From assembly GCF_900182555.1 (NCBI RefSeq), contig NZ_FXTH01000017.1, positions 19,906 through 83,905 on the forward strand: DNA of 64,000 bases, in the 5' to 3' direction. Below are positions 12,086-20,671 of the stretch, piece by piece. The stretch is from Fodinibius sediminis. GTDB taxonomy: Bacteria > Bacteroidota > Rhodothermia > Balneolales > Balneolaceae. The position numbers and the translations under genes are program-made. Under the pieces are notes generated by a model that was not told the DNA's origin, made no database searches, and saw nothing but the letters and a program-made list of their open reading frames with translations. Position 1 is the stretch's first letter. Each line of letters opens with the position of its first letter.

Positions 12086-12430
12086 ATGATCCATATTATT
12101 TTACATTTTGCAGTACCCCCGGTTTTTGCCCTATTGTTTTACCGCAAGCGCTGGGTATATGCGTCGACCCTGATGATCGCGACCATGCTTGTGGACCTGG
12201 ATCACCTGCTTGCCGACCCCATCTATGACCCCAGCCGATGTTCAATCGGCTTTCATCCCTTGCATTCCCTGCCAGCCATCCTTGCCTATGTCCTTCTGTT
12301 CGCCGTTCCAATCCCCCGGGGGCGCAAAACTGGACTTCTGGAACTCAAGCCTGCCTTACGCATCCCTCATCTGCTCGGGCTCGGTCTGCTGGTTCACATG
12401 GCCCTTGACGGGATAGACTGCCTGCTATAG
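12086..12430 (+). CDS. DUF6122-family membrane protein
   Basis: A 114-residue small membrane protein with three or four hydrophobic segments. It matches my recollection of the DUF6122 family: MIHIILHFAVPP at the start, LVDLDHLLADPIYDP in the middle (residues about 36-50), FHPLHSLPA, and a C-terminal LVHMALDGIDC. The conserved His and Asp residues (H7, D37, D39, H40, H57, H60, D109) resemble those of membrane-bound metal-dependent hydrolases such as the DUF457/YdjM group, so a metal-dependent membrane enzyme is possible. It converges with the MDR oxidoreductase gene after a 27-base gap. Confidence 0.8.
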   Translation: MIHIILHFAVPPVFALLFYRKRWVYASTLMIATMLVDLDHLLADPIYDPSRCSIGFHPLHSLPAILAYVLLFAVPIPRGRKTGLLELKPALRIPHLLGLGLLVHMALDGIDCLL

Positions 12431-12457
12431 CGGTTTTTTGCTGCTGAACCGACCGAT

Positions 12458-13408
12458 TCAGAGTGTAATAACCGTTTTCCCCCGGGAATGAAGCGACTCT
12501 ATCTCCTGCAGCGCCTGGCCGGCCTCTTCCAGGCTGAATGTTCGGGAAATTGGTACCTTTATTTTCCCCTCATCTGCCAGCTGCTGGATATGCTGCAACT
12601 GTACCGTATTGGGTTCAACAAAGACATACTGGAAGCTGACATCCTCTGGTGCCCCGGGCTGACGGTTGGTAATAGAAACAAGCTGTCCGCCACTTTTCAG
12701 CGTATCCATGCTCTGGGTAAGTGAATCGCCCCGCGAACAGTGAAAAATAAAATCGACGCCGGCGGGCATGACAGACCTGACCGCATCTCCTACATCACCG
12801 GCCTTGTAGTCAACAGTTATGTCCGCTCCCAGTTCCTGCATATAATTTTGATTGCGTTTGCTCGCCACACCAATGACGGTGGCACCAATCGATTTTGCCA
12901 GCTGAATGGCCATGCTCCCGACCCCGCCGGAAGCTCCAAGAACCAGCAGTACCTGCCCTTCCTGCAGATCCCCCGCTTCGAAGAGTGCCTGGTAGGCCGT
13001 GAGTGCCACGAGGGGGATACCTCCGGCCTCTTCCATGGTGACATTCTGGGGGCGGCGGGCCAGGTAGGCCTCTGGCAGGGCTATATATTCTGCAAACGTG
13101 CCATGTTGTATCGTGGGACGCCGGGCATAGGCATAGACTTCGTCCCCTTCTTCAAACCTCCGGGCCGCATGCCCTTGCTCTTCCACCACCCCGGCCACAT
13201 CCCAACCAGGAATGACTGGAAACCGGGCAGGTATGGCATCCTTAAGCATTCCGCGCGCCACAGCAGCATCCACGGGATTCACCCCGGCTGCTTTCACCCG
13301 GACCAGGACTTCGCCCTCCCCGGGCTCAGGTCGTTCCAGTGTTCCGGTTTTAATCTGATCCAACTCTCCAAATTCCTCAAAATAGGCTGCACGCATTTGT
13401 GAACTCAT
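12458..13408 (-). CDS. zinc-independent MDR-type NADP-dependent oxidoreductase
   Basis: A 316-residue quinone-oxidoreductase-like member of the medium-chain dehydrogenase superfamily. An N-terminal GroES-like domain (residues 20-115, with the AAGVNPVDAAVARG motif) precedes a Rossmann NADPH domain with GASGGVGSMAIQLAKSIGA (158-176). The catalytic and structural zinc ligands are absent, as in quinone oxidoreductases and enoyl reductases of this group. It likely reduces quinones or alpha,beta-unsaturated carbonyls. It is cytosolic and monocistronic. The start at 13408 gives the usual MRAAYFEEFGE opening after a short MSSQ extension. Confidence 0.9.
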   Translation of the reverse strand: MSSQMRAAYFEEFGELDQIKTGTLERPEPGEGEVLVRVKAAGVNPVDAAVARGMLKDAIPARFPVIPGWDVAGVVEEQGHAARRFEEGDEVYAYARRPTIQHGTFAEYIALPEAYLARRPQNVTMEEAGGIPLVALTAYQALFEAGDLQEGQVLLVLGASGGVGSMAIQLAKSIGATVIGVASKRNQNYMQELGADITVDYKAGDVGDAVRSVMPAGVDFIFHCSRGDSLTQSMDTLKSGGQLVSITNRQPGAPEDVSFQYVFVEPNTVQLQHIQQLADEGKIKVPISRTFSLEEAGQALQEIESLHSRGKTVITL

Positions 13409-13740
13409 AATAATTTGTTGTCTTGGAAGTGATACTTTAATAATTCATCACCCATAACGTCTAATGGCATGGGGACGTTTCCTTGATGTTACTGACAATG
13501 CGTCTCATCCAGAATACCGGCTGTTGGAAAAGCCCCCCGTACGATCCTTCCCGGGAAGTCGAGAATATCAATGCACCGTTCGGACTCAGAACCTTGCTTC
13601 GGCCATTCATAAATCGTAAGATACAGATGAGGTTGTGCTTGGATGACAGAATTCCCCTCTAATTACAGGGGGATGCAGAAACCTGGGGCATTTCAGGTTT
13701 TTTAGGCACAACTTAAATACAATCTCCAACAATCACTGTT
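13409..13740. other. intergenic region with a terminator-like hairpin
   Basis: About 330 bases between divergent genes. At 13679-13703 a short plus-strand hairpin (AAACCTG pairing with CAGGTTT) is followed by six T residues, only about 40 bases upstream of the SnoaL-like gene. It looks like an intrinsic terminator or attenuator but no gene precedes it. No open frame was accepted. Confidence 0.35.
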
Positions 13741-14088
13741 ATGACACATAATAAGAAGATCGTCATGACCTACATGAAAGGATTCGAAAAGAGCGACCAT
13801 GAGACCATTCTCTCCTGTCTTGCCGACGATGTCACATGGTACATGCCCGGAATGTTTCACCTGTCAGGCAAGAAGGAGTTTGATAATGAAATTCAGAACG
13901 AGAATTTTGTTGGCAGTCCGGTCATCGAGATCAGCAGGCTTACCGAAGAAAACGACGTAGTCGTAGCGGAAGGCAACGTTAAAAGCCAGATGAAATCCGG
14001 TGAGTTTCTCAATGCCATGTTCTGTGATGTTTTCGAGTTTGAAAACGGCATTATAAAACAACTGACAACCTACCAGGTGGAAAAATGA
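13741..14088 (+). CDS. SnoaL-like / NTF2-fold protein
   Basis: A 115-residue NTF2-like protein with the family layout: N-terminal helix (NKKIVMTYMKGFEKSDHETILSC), an ADDVTWYMPGMFHLSGKKEF segment lining the pocket, and C-terminal strands ending GIIKQLTTYQVE. It is a different gene from the other SnoaL-like protein at 5 kb. Such proteins may be isomerases, cyclases or ligand binders, and nothing in the context assigns a substrate. It is probably transcribed alone. Confidence 0.85.
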   Translation: MTHNKKIVMTYMKGFEKSDHETILSCLADDVTWYMPGMFHLSGKKEFDNEIQNENFVGSPVIEISRLTEENDVVVAEGNVKSQMKSGEFLNAMFCDVFEFENGIIKQLTTYQVEK

Positions 14089-14365
14089 CCGGAGGTAAGC
14101 CGGAATGCAAAACTTCGGATTGGCATGGCCTGAGTCTGAACTGCTAAACCTTTTACAGTAATACCTATTTTCGACTTTATGCCGGAAGGATCATCATTGC
14201 CAAGACTGTGGCCCAAGATGTACCGCGAGTAGTAATTCGCTTTTCTGTCTTTTCCCTGTGGACCATTCCACTGCCTCCGGCTATGCTGTACATAATTAGG
14301 TGCTGTAAGAACTTTACTCCAACACCAAAGCAACCCGAACGAAACAATAACATTAGCCTAGCTCC

Positions 14366-14932
14366 ATGAACGTACGATACTACGCCGCCTCGAGCCTGGA
14401 TGGCTACATCGCAACCGAAGACCACGGACTGGACTGGCTGCTCCAGTTCGGGGATGTGGAGGAAACCAGCTATCCGGATTTCATTCGTGACGTGGGAGCC
14501 ATCGCAATGGGATCCGCCACTTATGAATGGATTCTCCGTCACCAGGTTCATGCAGACACAGAAGAATCACAGTCCTGGCCGTACCAGCAGCCGGTCTGGG
14601 TCTTCACCTCCCGCTCCCTGCCTGCCGTGGATGGGGCAGATATTCACTTTGTCAGCGGCGATATTACCCCTGTATACCGGCAAATGGTCCGTATGGCGGG
14701 AGACAGCAACATTTGGATTGCGGGGGGTGGGGAGCTGGCCGGACAGTTTTTTGACCAGCAACTGCTCGACGAACTGATTATCCAGGTAACCTCAGTGACC
14801 CTCGGCGGAGGCATACCGCTGCTTCCGCGTACCATAACAGCCCCTTCTCTTAAACTGATTTCAGCAACAACCTTTGGCCAAAATTTTGTGGAGCTGCACT
14901 ATGAAGTGCAGTATCCGGACAATGTGGCGTAA
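14366..14932 (+). CDS. dihydrofolate reductase-like (RibD C-terminal domain) protein
   Basis: A 188-residue reductase-fold protein. It opens with VRYYAASSLDGYIATEDHGLDWL, the family's N-terminal strand and substrate loop. It has a GAIAMGSATYEWIL segment and a NADPH-binding stretch with IWIAGGGELAGQFFDQQLLDEL. These are marks of the RibD_C/DHFR-like family, which includes riboflavin pathway reductases and many uncharacterised proteins that bind NADPH. It stands 17 bases before an amine oxidase gene, so the two are probably co-transcribed. It is not a true folate-pathway DHFR. Confidence 0.9.
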   Translation: MNVRYYAASSLDGYIATEDHGLDWLLQFGDVEETSYPDFIRDVGAIAMGSATYEWILRHQVHADTEESQSWPYQQPVWVFTSRSLPAVDGADIHFVSGDITPVYRQMVRMAGDSNIWIAGGGELAGQFFDQQLLDELIIQVTSVTLGGGIPLLPRTITAPSLKLISATTFGQNFVELHYEVQYPDNVA

Positions 14933-14949
14933 ACAATTTTATCAAATAT

Positions 14950-16011
14950 ATGAAGACAACAGACGTACTTATCATCGGTGCGGGTTTAAGTGGACTGGCA
15001 ACAGCCTACTACCTTCAGAAAGAAGGATTGGACACAACTATCATTGAAGCACGGAATCGGCTGGGCGGCCGTATTCACACCCTGCGCAATGAGGGAGAGC
15101 CCCCCATCGAGATGGGTGCCACCTGGCTGGGCAGAAAACACCGCCACCTCACAGCCTTACTGAAAGAACTGGATATTGGCATCTATGAACAGTATATGGG
15201 TGACCGGGGATTCTATGAGCCCATGTCAACGTCGCCTCCGCAGCTGGTCACCCTCCCCCCCAACGAGGAACCCTCTTATCGTATTGATGGCGGCTCCGGC
15301 CGCCTTGTTCAGAGCCTGGCTGATCATCTTGCACAGGGAACCATCATCACAGGGGAAACAGTGCAGTCGATCCGGAAGGATGACAACCAACTGCTGGCAG
15401 AAACCGGCAGCAACAGCTACCGGGCTGATATCATCGTCAGCACCCTCCCGCCTAAACTCCTTTCGACCCTCAAATTTACACCCTCCCTGCCGGACCCGCT
15501 CCGTAATACCGCAAGCCGTACTCACACCTGGATGGCCGAATCCATCAAGGTGGCCCTGACCTTTGATGAGCCTTTTTGGCGACAGCCCACCTCAAGCGGT
15601 ACCATTTTCAGCAATGTAGGCCCCGTGGATGAGATGTACGATCATTCCAGTGACAGTCAAAACTGCTTTGCCCTCAAGGGTTTTATGGATGGGGCCTTCC
15701 ACTCTGTCTCCAGGGAGGATCGGAAAAAAAGGCTGCTTGAACAGTTAAACCGGTTTTATGGGGACAAGGCTGATGATTACAACGCATACCACGAAACCGT
15801 ATGGAGAGAAGAACCTCATACCTACGCAGCCTATGATGAGCCGGTCATTCCCCACCAGCTTAACGGAAGCCCGGTATTTCAGGAACCTATTTTCAACGGC
15901 CGTTTGATCCTGGCAGGTTCAGAAACGGCCACTGCATTTCCCGGGTATATGGATGGTGCAGTGGAGAGTGCCCAGACAGCCGTCGGCCGGCTCAGGCCTA
16001 TGCTCCCGTAA
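14950..16011 (+). CDS. FAD-dependent amine oxidase-family protein
   Basis: A 353-residue flavoprotein of the monoamine oxidase/phytoene desaturase superfamily. The N-terminal dinucleotide-binding motif is VLIIGAGLSGLATAYYL (residues 6-22), then IIEARNRLGGRIHT (the R-x-G-G-R motif), and a C-terminal GSETATAFPGYMDGAVESA that binds the flavin. It is about 100 residues shorter than typical monoamine oxidases, but both FAD-contact ends are intact, so it seems a compact full-length member. It may oxidise amines or other C-N or C-C bonds. It is downstream of a RibD-C reductase gene with a 17-base gap and converges with a methyltransferase gene. Confidence 0.88.
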   Translation: MKTTDVLIIGAGLSGLATAYYLQKEGLDTTIIEARNRLGGRIHTLRNEGEPPIEMGATWLGRKHRHLTALLKELDIGIYEQYMGDRGFYEPMSTSPPQLVTLPPNEEPSYRIDGGSGRLVQSLADHLAQGTIITGETVQSIRKDDNQLLAETGSNSYRADIIVSTLPPKLLSTLKFTPSLPDPLRNTASRTHTWMAESIKVALTFDEPFWRQPTSSGTIFSNVGPVDEMYDHSSDSQNCFALKGFMDGAFHSVSREDRKKRLLEQLNRFYGDKADDYNAYHETVWREEPHTYAAYDEPVIPHQLNGSPVFQEPIFNGRLILAGSETATAFPGYMDGAVESAQTAVGRLRPMLP

Positions 16012-16025
16012 ACCAGCTTTCGTCC

Positions 16026-17120
16026 TCAGGCACTTTTGGTCATGATATAATAGTCGTTCTGGATATCGTGGTCCAGCCGATGAATGGAAATATCATCAAA
16101 ACCCGCTTTCGTCAGCAGTTCCCGGGCTTTCTCACGTCCCCACATCGCGCCAAGACCCGCCCCGCCCTGGGCCAGTGATACCGACATGCAGTGCATGCAT
16201 GATATCGTATACAGCAGCGGTCCCAGCGGGTGGTCGAGGTCTGAACTTACATGACTGGTCGAATGGATATCCTGCATCAGGTACACTGCCCCCGGTTTCA
16301 GTGTCCGCCGAATACCCTTCAGTACGGCCAGCGGGTCAGCCTGATCATGGACTGCATCGAAGGTAGTTACAAAATCATAGACCCCGGGTTCAGCTGTGCG
16401 GTCAAACAAACTGGCATCCCTGATTTCAAAGGACAGGTTGTCCAATTTTCGTTGAGCGGCCTCTTCTCGGGCCCACTGAATGGCTTTTTCTGAGATATCC
16501 ATTCCATGGAAATCACTGTTGGGAAATTCCGCTGCCATCTTCATCAGGGCTTTCCCTCTTCCGCAGCCCAAATCCAGGACCCTGATACCATCGGCCAGCT
16601 TGGTGAAAATATCCGGAACCAGGGGCAATATGTGGTCCTCGAGCGCATCGACAACCGTCATGCCGCTGTCTTCGGCCATCACTTCATGAAATCGTGGATA
16701 CTTCTCGTATGGAACCCCTCCCCCATTGTAGAAGCATTCCAGGATATCATCCTCCACATTTCCGAGCACAGCGATATACTGGGCAAAAGCAGCCAGGTTT
16801 TCACCACCCTCCTTGCGGGTGAGGAATTGCGCATGCTGCGGGGGAAGCCGGTATTCCCCGGTCTCATTGACTTCCGTAACACCGCCGGTGGTCATGGCCC
16901 CCAGCCATTCCCGCACGTAGCGTTCATTCAAACCCGCTTTTTCCGCCAGTACCCGGCTGTCGGTCCACTCCAGGTCAGCCAACACATCAAACAGCCCCGA
17001 ACGATGACCTATTGAGATCATCAGCATAAGGGCTCCACTATTGATAGCTGTTACAAACCATTCATCAAATCCTGTTTCTTTACTTGCCGTCTGCGGCATC
17101 GTTATTGCTGTATTACACAT
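16026..17120 (-). CDS. winged-helix SAM-dependent methyltransferase (Rv2258c-like)
   Basis: A 364-residue methyltransferase with an N-terminal dimerisation/winged-helix domain (about residues 25-105, with RSGLFDVLADLEWTDSRVLAEKAGLNERYVREWL). The catalytic domain has motif I RVLDLGCGRGKALMKMA (about 179-195) and the DFHGMDISEKAIQWA strand. This two-domain layout is typical of Rv2258c-like small-molecule methyltransferases. Translation starts after an AGGAGG ribosome binding site eight bases upstream. A dyad (ATACCAAC-TG-GTTGGTAT) lies 22-40 bases upstream, next to the divergent TetR gene, so this gene is very likely the TetR target. Confidence 0.9.
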   Translation of the reverse strand: MCNTAITMPQTASKETGFDEWFVTAINSGALMLMISIGHRSGLFDVLADLEWTDSRVLAEKAGLNERYVREWLGAMTTGGVTEVNETGEYRLPPQHAQFLTRKEGGENLAAFAQYIAVLGNVEDDILECFYNGGGVPYEKYPRFHEVMAEDSGMTVVDALEDHILPLVPDIFTKLADGIRVLDLGCGRGKALMKMAAEFPNSDFHGMDISEKAIQWAREEAAQRKLDNLSFEIRDASLFDRTAEPGVYDFVTTFDAVHDQADPLAVLKGIRRTLKPGAVYLMQDIHSTSHVSSDLDHPLGPLLYTISCMHCMSVSLAQGGAGLGAMWGREKARELLTKAGFDDISIHRLDHDIQNDYYIMTKSA

Positions 17121-17142
17121 TATTCAATCCTCCTATTTTTAA

Positions 17143-17160
17143 ATACCAACTGGTTGGTAT
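17143..17160. promoter_or_regulatory. inverted-repeat operator for the TetR regulator
   Basis: Two perfect 8-bp half-sites, ATACCAAC and GTTGGTAT, separated by 2 bp. They lie in the divergent intergenic region between the methyltransferase gene (minus) and the TetR gene (plus). The spacing and symmetry are typical of TetR-family operators. Its position just upstream of the methyltransferase ribosome binding site suggests repression of that gene. Confidence 0.8.
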
Positions 17161-17309
17161 GTTAATAAACAATAAGCATCAAATGCAACTATTTTAGTTA
17201 TTTATATTGAACTATTTAATTTTTCTTGACCTAAAGAATGGAGAACCAATGGTAAACAAACCGGGCATTCCCATTGAAACAGACCAAATAGTATGTTATA
17301 CTGGCATCT

Positions 17310-17912
17310 ATGGAAAATGATACCCAAACCAATATCATGGATGCGGCCCAGTCCCTCATCCTGGACAACGGCTTCAGCGGGACTACCGTTGATGCCATCA
17401 TTAAGCGTGCAGGCGTCAGCAAGGGAGCCTTCTTTCACTATTTTTCAAGCAAAGCGGACCTGGCACATGCCCTGGTCATGCGATACGCCGAAGCCGACGC
17501 GCAACACCTGGAAAATAACATGGAGAAAGCCGAAGCACTCAGTGACGACCCACTGCAGCAGATGCTTATCTTTGTAAAGCTTTTCGAGCAGGAAATGAAT
17601 GCGCTGAGCGAACCCTATCCCGGCTGCCTGTTCGCCTCCTACCTGTACCAGTCAGAGCTGTTTGATGAGCAGATCCTGGAAATCATCCACCGGTGGATGC
17701 TACGGTGGAGGGGACGCGTGAAAGACAAACTGGAGGAAGTGGCGGATACCTACCCGCCCGATCGGGAGGTCGACCTTTCCAGTCTGGCCGACATGCTGCT
17801 CGTGACCTTTGAAGGCGCTTTTGTACTCTCACAGTCGGTGGAAGAGCCGGAAACGATCGCCCGTCAGCTCTCGCACTATCACAGCTACCTGCAGCTGTTG
17901 TTCAATCCCTGA
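17310..17912 (+). CDS. TetR/AcrR-family transcriptional regulator
   Basis: A 200-residue one-component regulator. The N-terminal helix-turn-helix (residues 9-55) includes GFSGTTVDAIIKRAGVSKGAFFHYFSSK, with the invariant FHYFxSK end. The C-terminal ligand domain is helical and includes LMLFVKLFEQE-like and PGCLFASYL segments, as in TetR_C families that sense small hydrophobic ligands. It is divergent from the methyltransferase gene, with the ATACCAAC/GTTGGTAT operator between them. Autoregulation is possible because a second, weaker dyad (AGTAT-GTT-ATACT) lies at 17290-17302. Confidence 0.93.
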   Translation: MENDTQTNIMDAAQSLILDNGFSGTTVDAIIKRAGVSKGAFFHYFSSKADLAHALVMRYAEADAQHLENNMEKAEALSDDPLQQMLIFVKLFEQEMNALSEPYPGCLFASYLYQSELFDEQILEIIHRWMLRWRGRVKDKLEEVADTYPPDREVDLSSLADMLLVTFEGAFVLSQSVEEPETIARQLSHYHSYLQLLFNP

Positions 17913-17930
17913 TAAAAGTAACACCAATGC

Positions 17931-18338
17931 CTAATGAGGCAGGCGCTCACGCAGCAGTCCGTACATCCATGCACCGGCGATGGCACTCGTCAGGGGGATC
18001 GCAAATATCCAGAGGCCGGTACCCGTCAGCGTATAAAGGGGCCCCGGGCATGCTCCGGTCAAGGCCCATCCCATGCCAAAGATTATGCCTCCCAGAATAT
18101 ACCGATTGTACTGGCTGCTGTCTTTGGGAGCAATGGTGATCAGGTTTCCATCGATGTCGCGCATCTTCCAGCGTTTGATGAATTGGATACATACTCCTGC
18201 AACAAGAACCGCACTTCCTATAATCCCATACATATGAATATCATCAAACCGGAACATCTCTTGTATACGGAACCAGGAAATCACTTCCGATTTTACCAAG
18301 ATAAAGCCAAAAAAAACACCTGTAAGTAAGTAACGCAT
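17931..18338 (-). CDS. YeeE/YedE-family (DUF6691) transporter half, C-terminal type
   Basis: A 135-residue membrane protein with four or so helices and the motif GMGWALTGACPGPLY, whose Cys is the thiosulfate/sulfur-relay residue of the YeeE/YedE family. It is one half of a split transporter, and the upstream neighbour on the same strand carries the other half. Members import thiosulfate or other reduced sulfur through a Cys relay. The pair lies 46 bases apart and is probably co-transcribed. No rhodanese or sulfur dioxygenase gene was seen next to it. Confidence 0.88.
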   Translation of the reverse strand: MRYLLTGVFFGFILVKSEVISWFRIQEMFRFDDIHMYGIIGSAVLVAGVCIQFIKRWKMRDIDGNLITIAPKDSSQYNRYILGGIIFGMGWALTGACPGPLYTLTGTGLWIFAIPLTSAIAGAWMYGLLRERLPH

Positions 18339-18384
18339 ACTAACTTTGCTGATTTAGGAACAGTTGAACTCGACTGGGATTCTG

Positions 18385-18945
18385 TTATAAAAGAAGCGGC
18401 AGCAGGTAATGGGTGACAAGCAGTCCGCCAATGAAAAAGCCGACAGCGGCAACAACCGAAGGTAGCTGCAGGTTTGCAATTCCGGAAATTGCATGCCCGG
18501 AGGTACACCCACCGGCATATCGGGCACCGAAACCAACCAGGAAGCCGCCCAGCACCATAAAGGTCAGCCCCTGCAGTGTCAGCAGGTTTTCCCAGTTAAA
18601 AATATCAGCAGGTACCAGCCCCTGAAAACTTGTGATACCAGCTTCACGAAGGGCCGTCACCGTTTCGCTGCTGATTTGCACCGGCTCAGGGTTTTCAAAA
18701 ATATATCCCCCGAGGAAACCGCCCAGAAAGGCTCCTGCTACAAACAGGATATTCCAGGTGCCTGCTTTTTTCCAGTCATATTCGAAGTAGGAAATACCCG
18801 CAGGCATGCAGGCAGCACAATAATGGCGCAGAGAGGATGAAACACCAAATGTTTTATTGCCGAGAAACAGCAGCAGCGGTACCGTAAGTCCTATAAGCGG
18901 GCCTGCAACATACCAGGGCCAGGGCTGGATTAAAAAATCAACCAT
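18385..18945 (-). CDS. YeeE/YedE-family transporter half, N-terminal type
   Basis: A 186-residue integral membrane protein. I chose the start at 18945 ([12 protein letters not shown]) because the upstream extension has no membrane or family character. It shows HYCAACMP (residues about 41-48) and [16 protein letters not shown] (about 138-153), the Cys-containing motifs of YeeE/YedE sulfur transporters. It precedes the DUF6691-type half and together they should form a complete thiosulfate/sulfur permease. It is divergent from the DUF4242-cyclase-AraC regulator with a 270-base intergenic region. Confidence 0.9.
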   Translation of the reverse strand: MVDFLIQPWPWYVAGPLIGLTVPLLLFLGNKTFGVSSSLRHYCAACMPAGISYFEYDWKKAGTWNILFVAGAFLGGFLGGYIFENPEPVQISSETVTALREAGITSFQGLVPADIFNWENLLTLQGLTFMVLGGFLVGFGARYAGGCTSGHAISGIANLQLPSVVAAVGFFIGGLLVTHYLLPLLL

Positions 18946-19213
18946 TGTGTTATTCACTTTTTTTATTTCTACATTGCCAACAAATATACATAACTGAGAC
19001 GATTCCCAAAATTTTCCCTGTCCCGGCCATGCTATCACCGTCTTTCAGGGTGAGATCGTCTTGTTCCAGGTATGCAATTTACAATAAAAAGGTTTTACTT
19101 TTAACACCTTCCTGTTAACTTATCTAATAAAATCATCTATTTAGGGATAAGGATTTTAAAACAGTTAACACCTGGAAACTTTCTTTTTTGATAGATGAAC
19201 ACGCGAGGGGCTT

Positions 19214-20338
19214 ATGCCTATTTACATGGACCGACATGTTATGCCCGGTGTGACGGCAATGGATGTGGCCGAAGGACATAAAAAGGATCTTGAAGTACAG
19301 GAGCAGTTTGACTGTAAAGCCCTCACCTACTGGTTTGATGAGGAGCGCGGGGTGGCTTTTTGCCTTATTAAGGCTCCGGATAGGCAGTCTGTGGAAGCTC
19401 TGCACAACCACTCCCATGGGATGATTCCCGTTAATATCATCGAGGTTGACAGCAGGCTTGTCGAAAGTTTCCTGGGACATATTGACGACCCGGATTCAAG
19501 TGACCTTTCCGCCGAATCCGCATCTCTTTACAGTGAACCGGCCCTGCGAACCATTATGGTTCTGGAGCTGCATGAAGCCGTCATATTGAAAACCAAGCTG
19601 GGAATCTCGGGCTGCTATGAGCTGTTCAAAAAATGCAACCGGTTTATCGACCATCTCACCCGGCAGTACCATGGCAAGCTGATCACCAGCAATAAAAATC
19701 ACTGGATCACCTCCTTCTCTTCCACCTCCAGTGCGGTACAGGCAGCCCTGAAAATGAATGGGGTCACCCCCGATTTTGCATCTGATAACCCCGATATCGG
19801 TAACCTGTTCTGGGATATCGGCTTAAGCGCCGGCGACCCGGTCACCCAAAAAGATCATATCTATGAAGAAGCCATCCAGCTGGCCGAACGCCTCTGCCGT
19901 ACCGCATCCAATGGAAAGATTGTCTCCTCATCCCTGGTACAGAATCTTTATGAAAGAGAGAAACTGGAAAAATTGTCCCCGGTCCACCCGGACCTAAGGA
20001 CCCTTGATCCCGATGAAGAACAGTTTCTCACCACCCTGATGGATGTGATGGACAAAGTCTGGAACAAGGAAGATCTGACAAGTGCCCAACTGTCCAGAAA
20101 GCTAGGAACAAGCAAATCCCAGTTATACCGGAAAATAACTTCCCTGACCGGCAAGACCCCCACCGAATTCATAAAAGAAATCCGGTTGAAGCAGGCCGTG
20201 CACTGTATCGAAAACAAAGAGGGAAACATCGCACAGGTTGCCTTTGAGACCGGATTCAACAACCCCTCCTACTTCTCAAAATGCTTTCGCAACCGTTTCA
20301 AAGTTCTCCCCTCCACCTACCGCGATATCGTCAATTAG
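19214..20338 (+). CDS. DUF4242 - nucleotidyl-cyclase-like - AraC fusion regulator
   Basis: A 374-residue three-part protein. Residues 1-88 resemble DUF4242 (MPIYMDRH..PGVTAMDVAEGHKKD..., a small ferredoxin-like, possibly Ni/ligand-binding domain). Residues about 110-255 resemble a class III adenylate/guanylate cyclase homology domain without the catalytic metal Asp motif: VLEL replaces the usual FADI, but GLSAG, AIQLAERLCRTASNGKIVSS and a following leucine-rich segment fit. Residues about 275-374 form an AraC/XylS double helix-turn-helix (LSRKLGTSKSQLYRKI and GNIAQVAFETGFNNPSYFSKCFRNRF). The protein may sense a metal or metabolite and act as a transcription factor. It is divergent from the YeeE genes and upstream of a berberine-type flavoprotein, both candidate targets. 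Confidence 0.82.
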   Translation: MPIYMDRHVMPGVTAMDVAEGHKKDLEVQEQFDCKALTYWFDEERGVAFCLIKAPDRQSVEALHNHSHGMIPVNIIEVDSRLVESFLGHIDDPDSSDLSAESASLYSEPALRTIMVLELHEAVILKTKLGISGCYELFKKCNRFIDHLTRQYHGKLITSNKNHWITSFSSTSSAVQAALKMNGVTPDFASDNPDIGNLFWDIGLSAGDPVTQKDHIYEEAIQLAERLCRTASNGKIVSSSLVQNLYEREKLEKLSPVHPDLRTLDPDEEQFLTTLMDVMDKVWNKEDLTSAQLSRKLGTSKSQLYRKITSLTGKTPTEFIKEIRLKQAVHCIENKEGNIAQVAFETGFNNPSYFSKCFRNRFKVLPSTYRDIVN

Positions 20339-20671
20339 GTCCGCACTGAATCATTTTTTTCATCATTTGAATGAAATGTGGTAGACCAGGTCTTCCCCCG
20401 TTTGTACCATAACTATAGTAAACAATACATGCTGAATTCGTCACCGTTGCTTCGGAAAATGAGCATTGATGAGCCGCCTCCTCATTCATGGCAATTCAAG
20501 CCGTACTTACCGGGATTATGGACCATGTCAAGGTCATCTGGAGTGCTTGATAAAACCACCAGCGCTGGCTTTATCGAAAATAAGTGCAAACAGGCAGGAC
20601 TCAAAAGAAGCCGGGAAAACGATCAACCACATTCTTTAAATAAAACAGCAACCCTTTAAACGTAGCATAAA
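20339..20671. other. intergenic region before the flavoprotein gene
   Basis: About 330 bases. A 93-codon plus-strand frame (20378-20659) has serine/proline-rich composition, no ribosome binding site and no recognisable fold, so it is not called. No clear terminator after the AraC fusion gene was found. Confidence 0.4.

Noticed and set aside
20378..20659. 93-codon frame before the berberine-type flavoprotein
   Set aside because: No Shine-Dalgarno sequence, low-quality composition and no recognised family.
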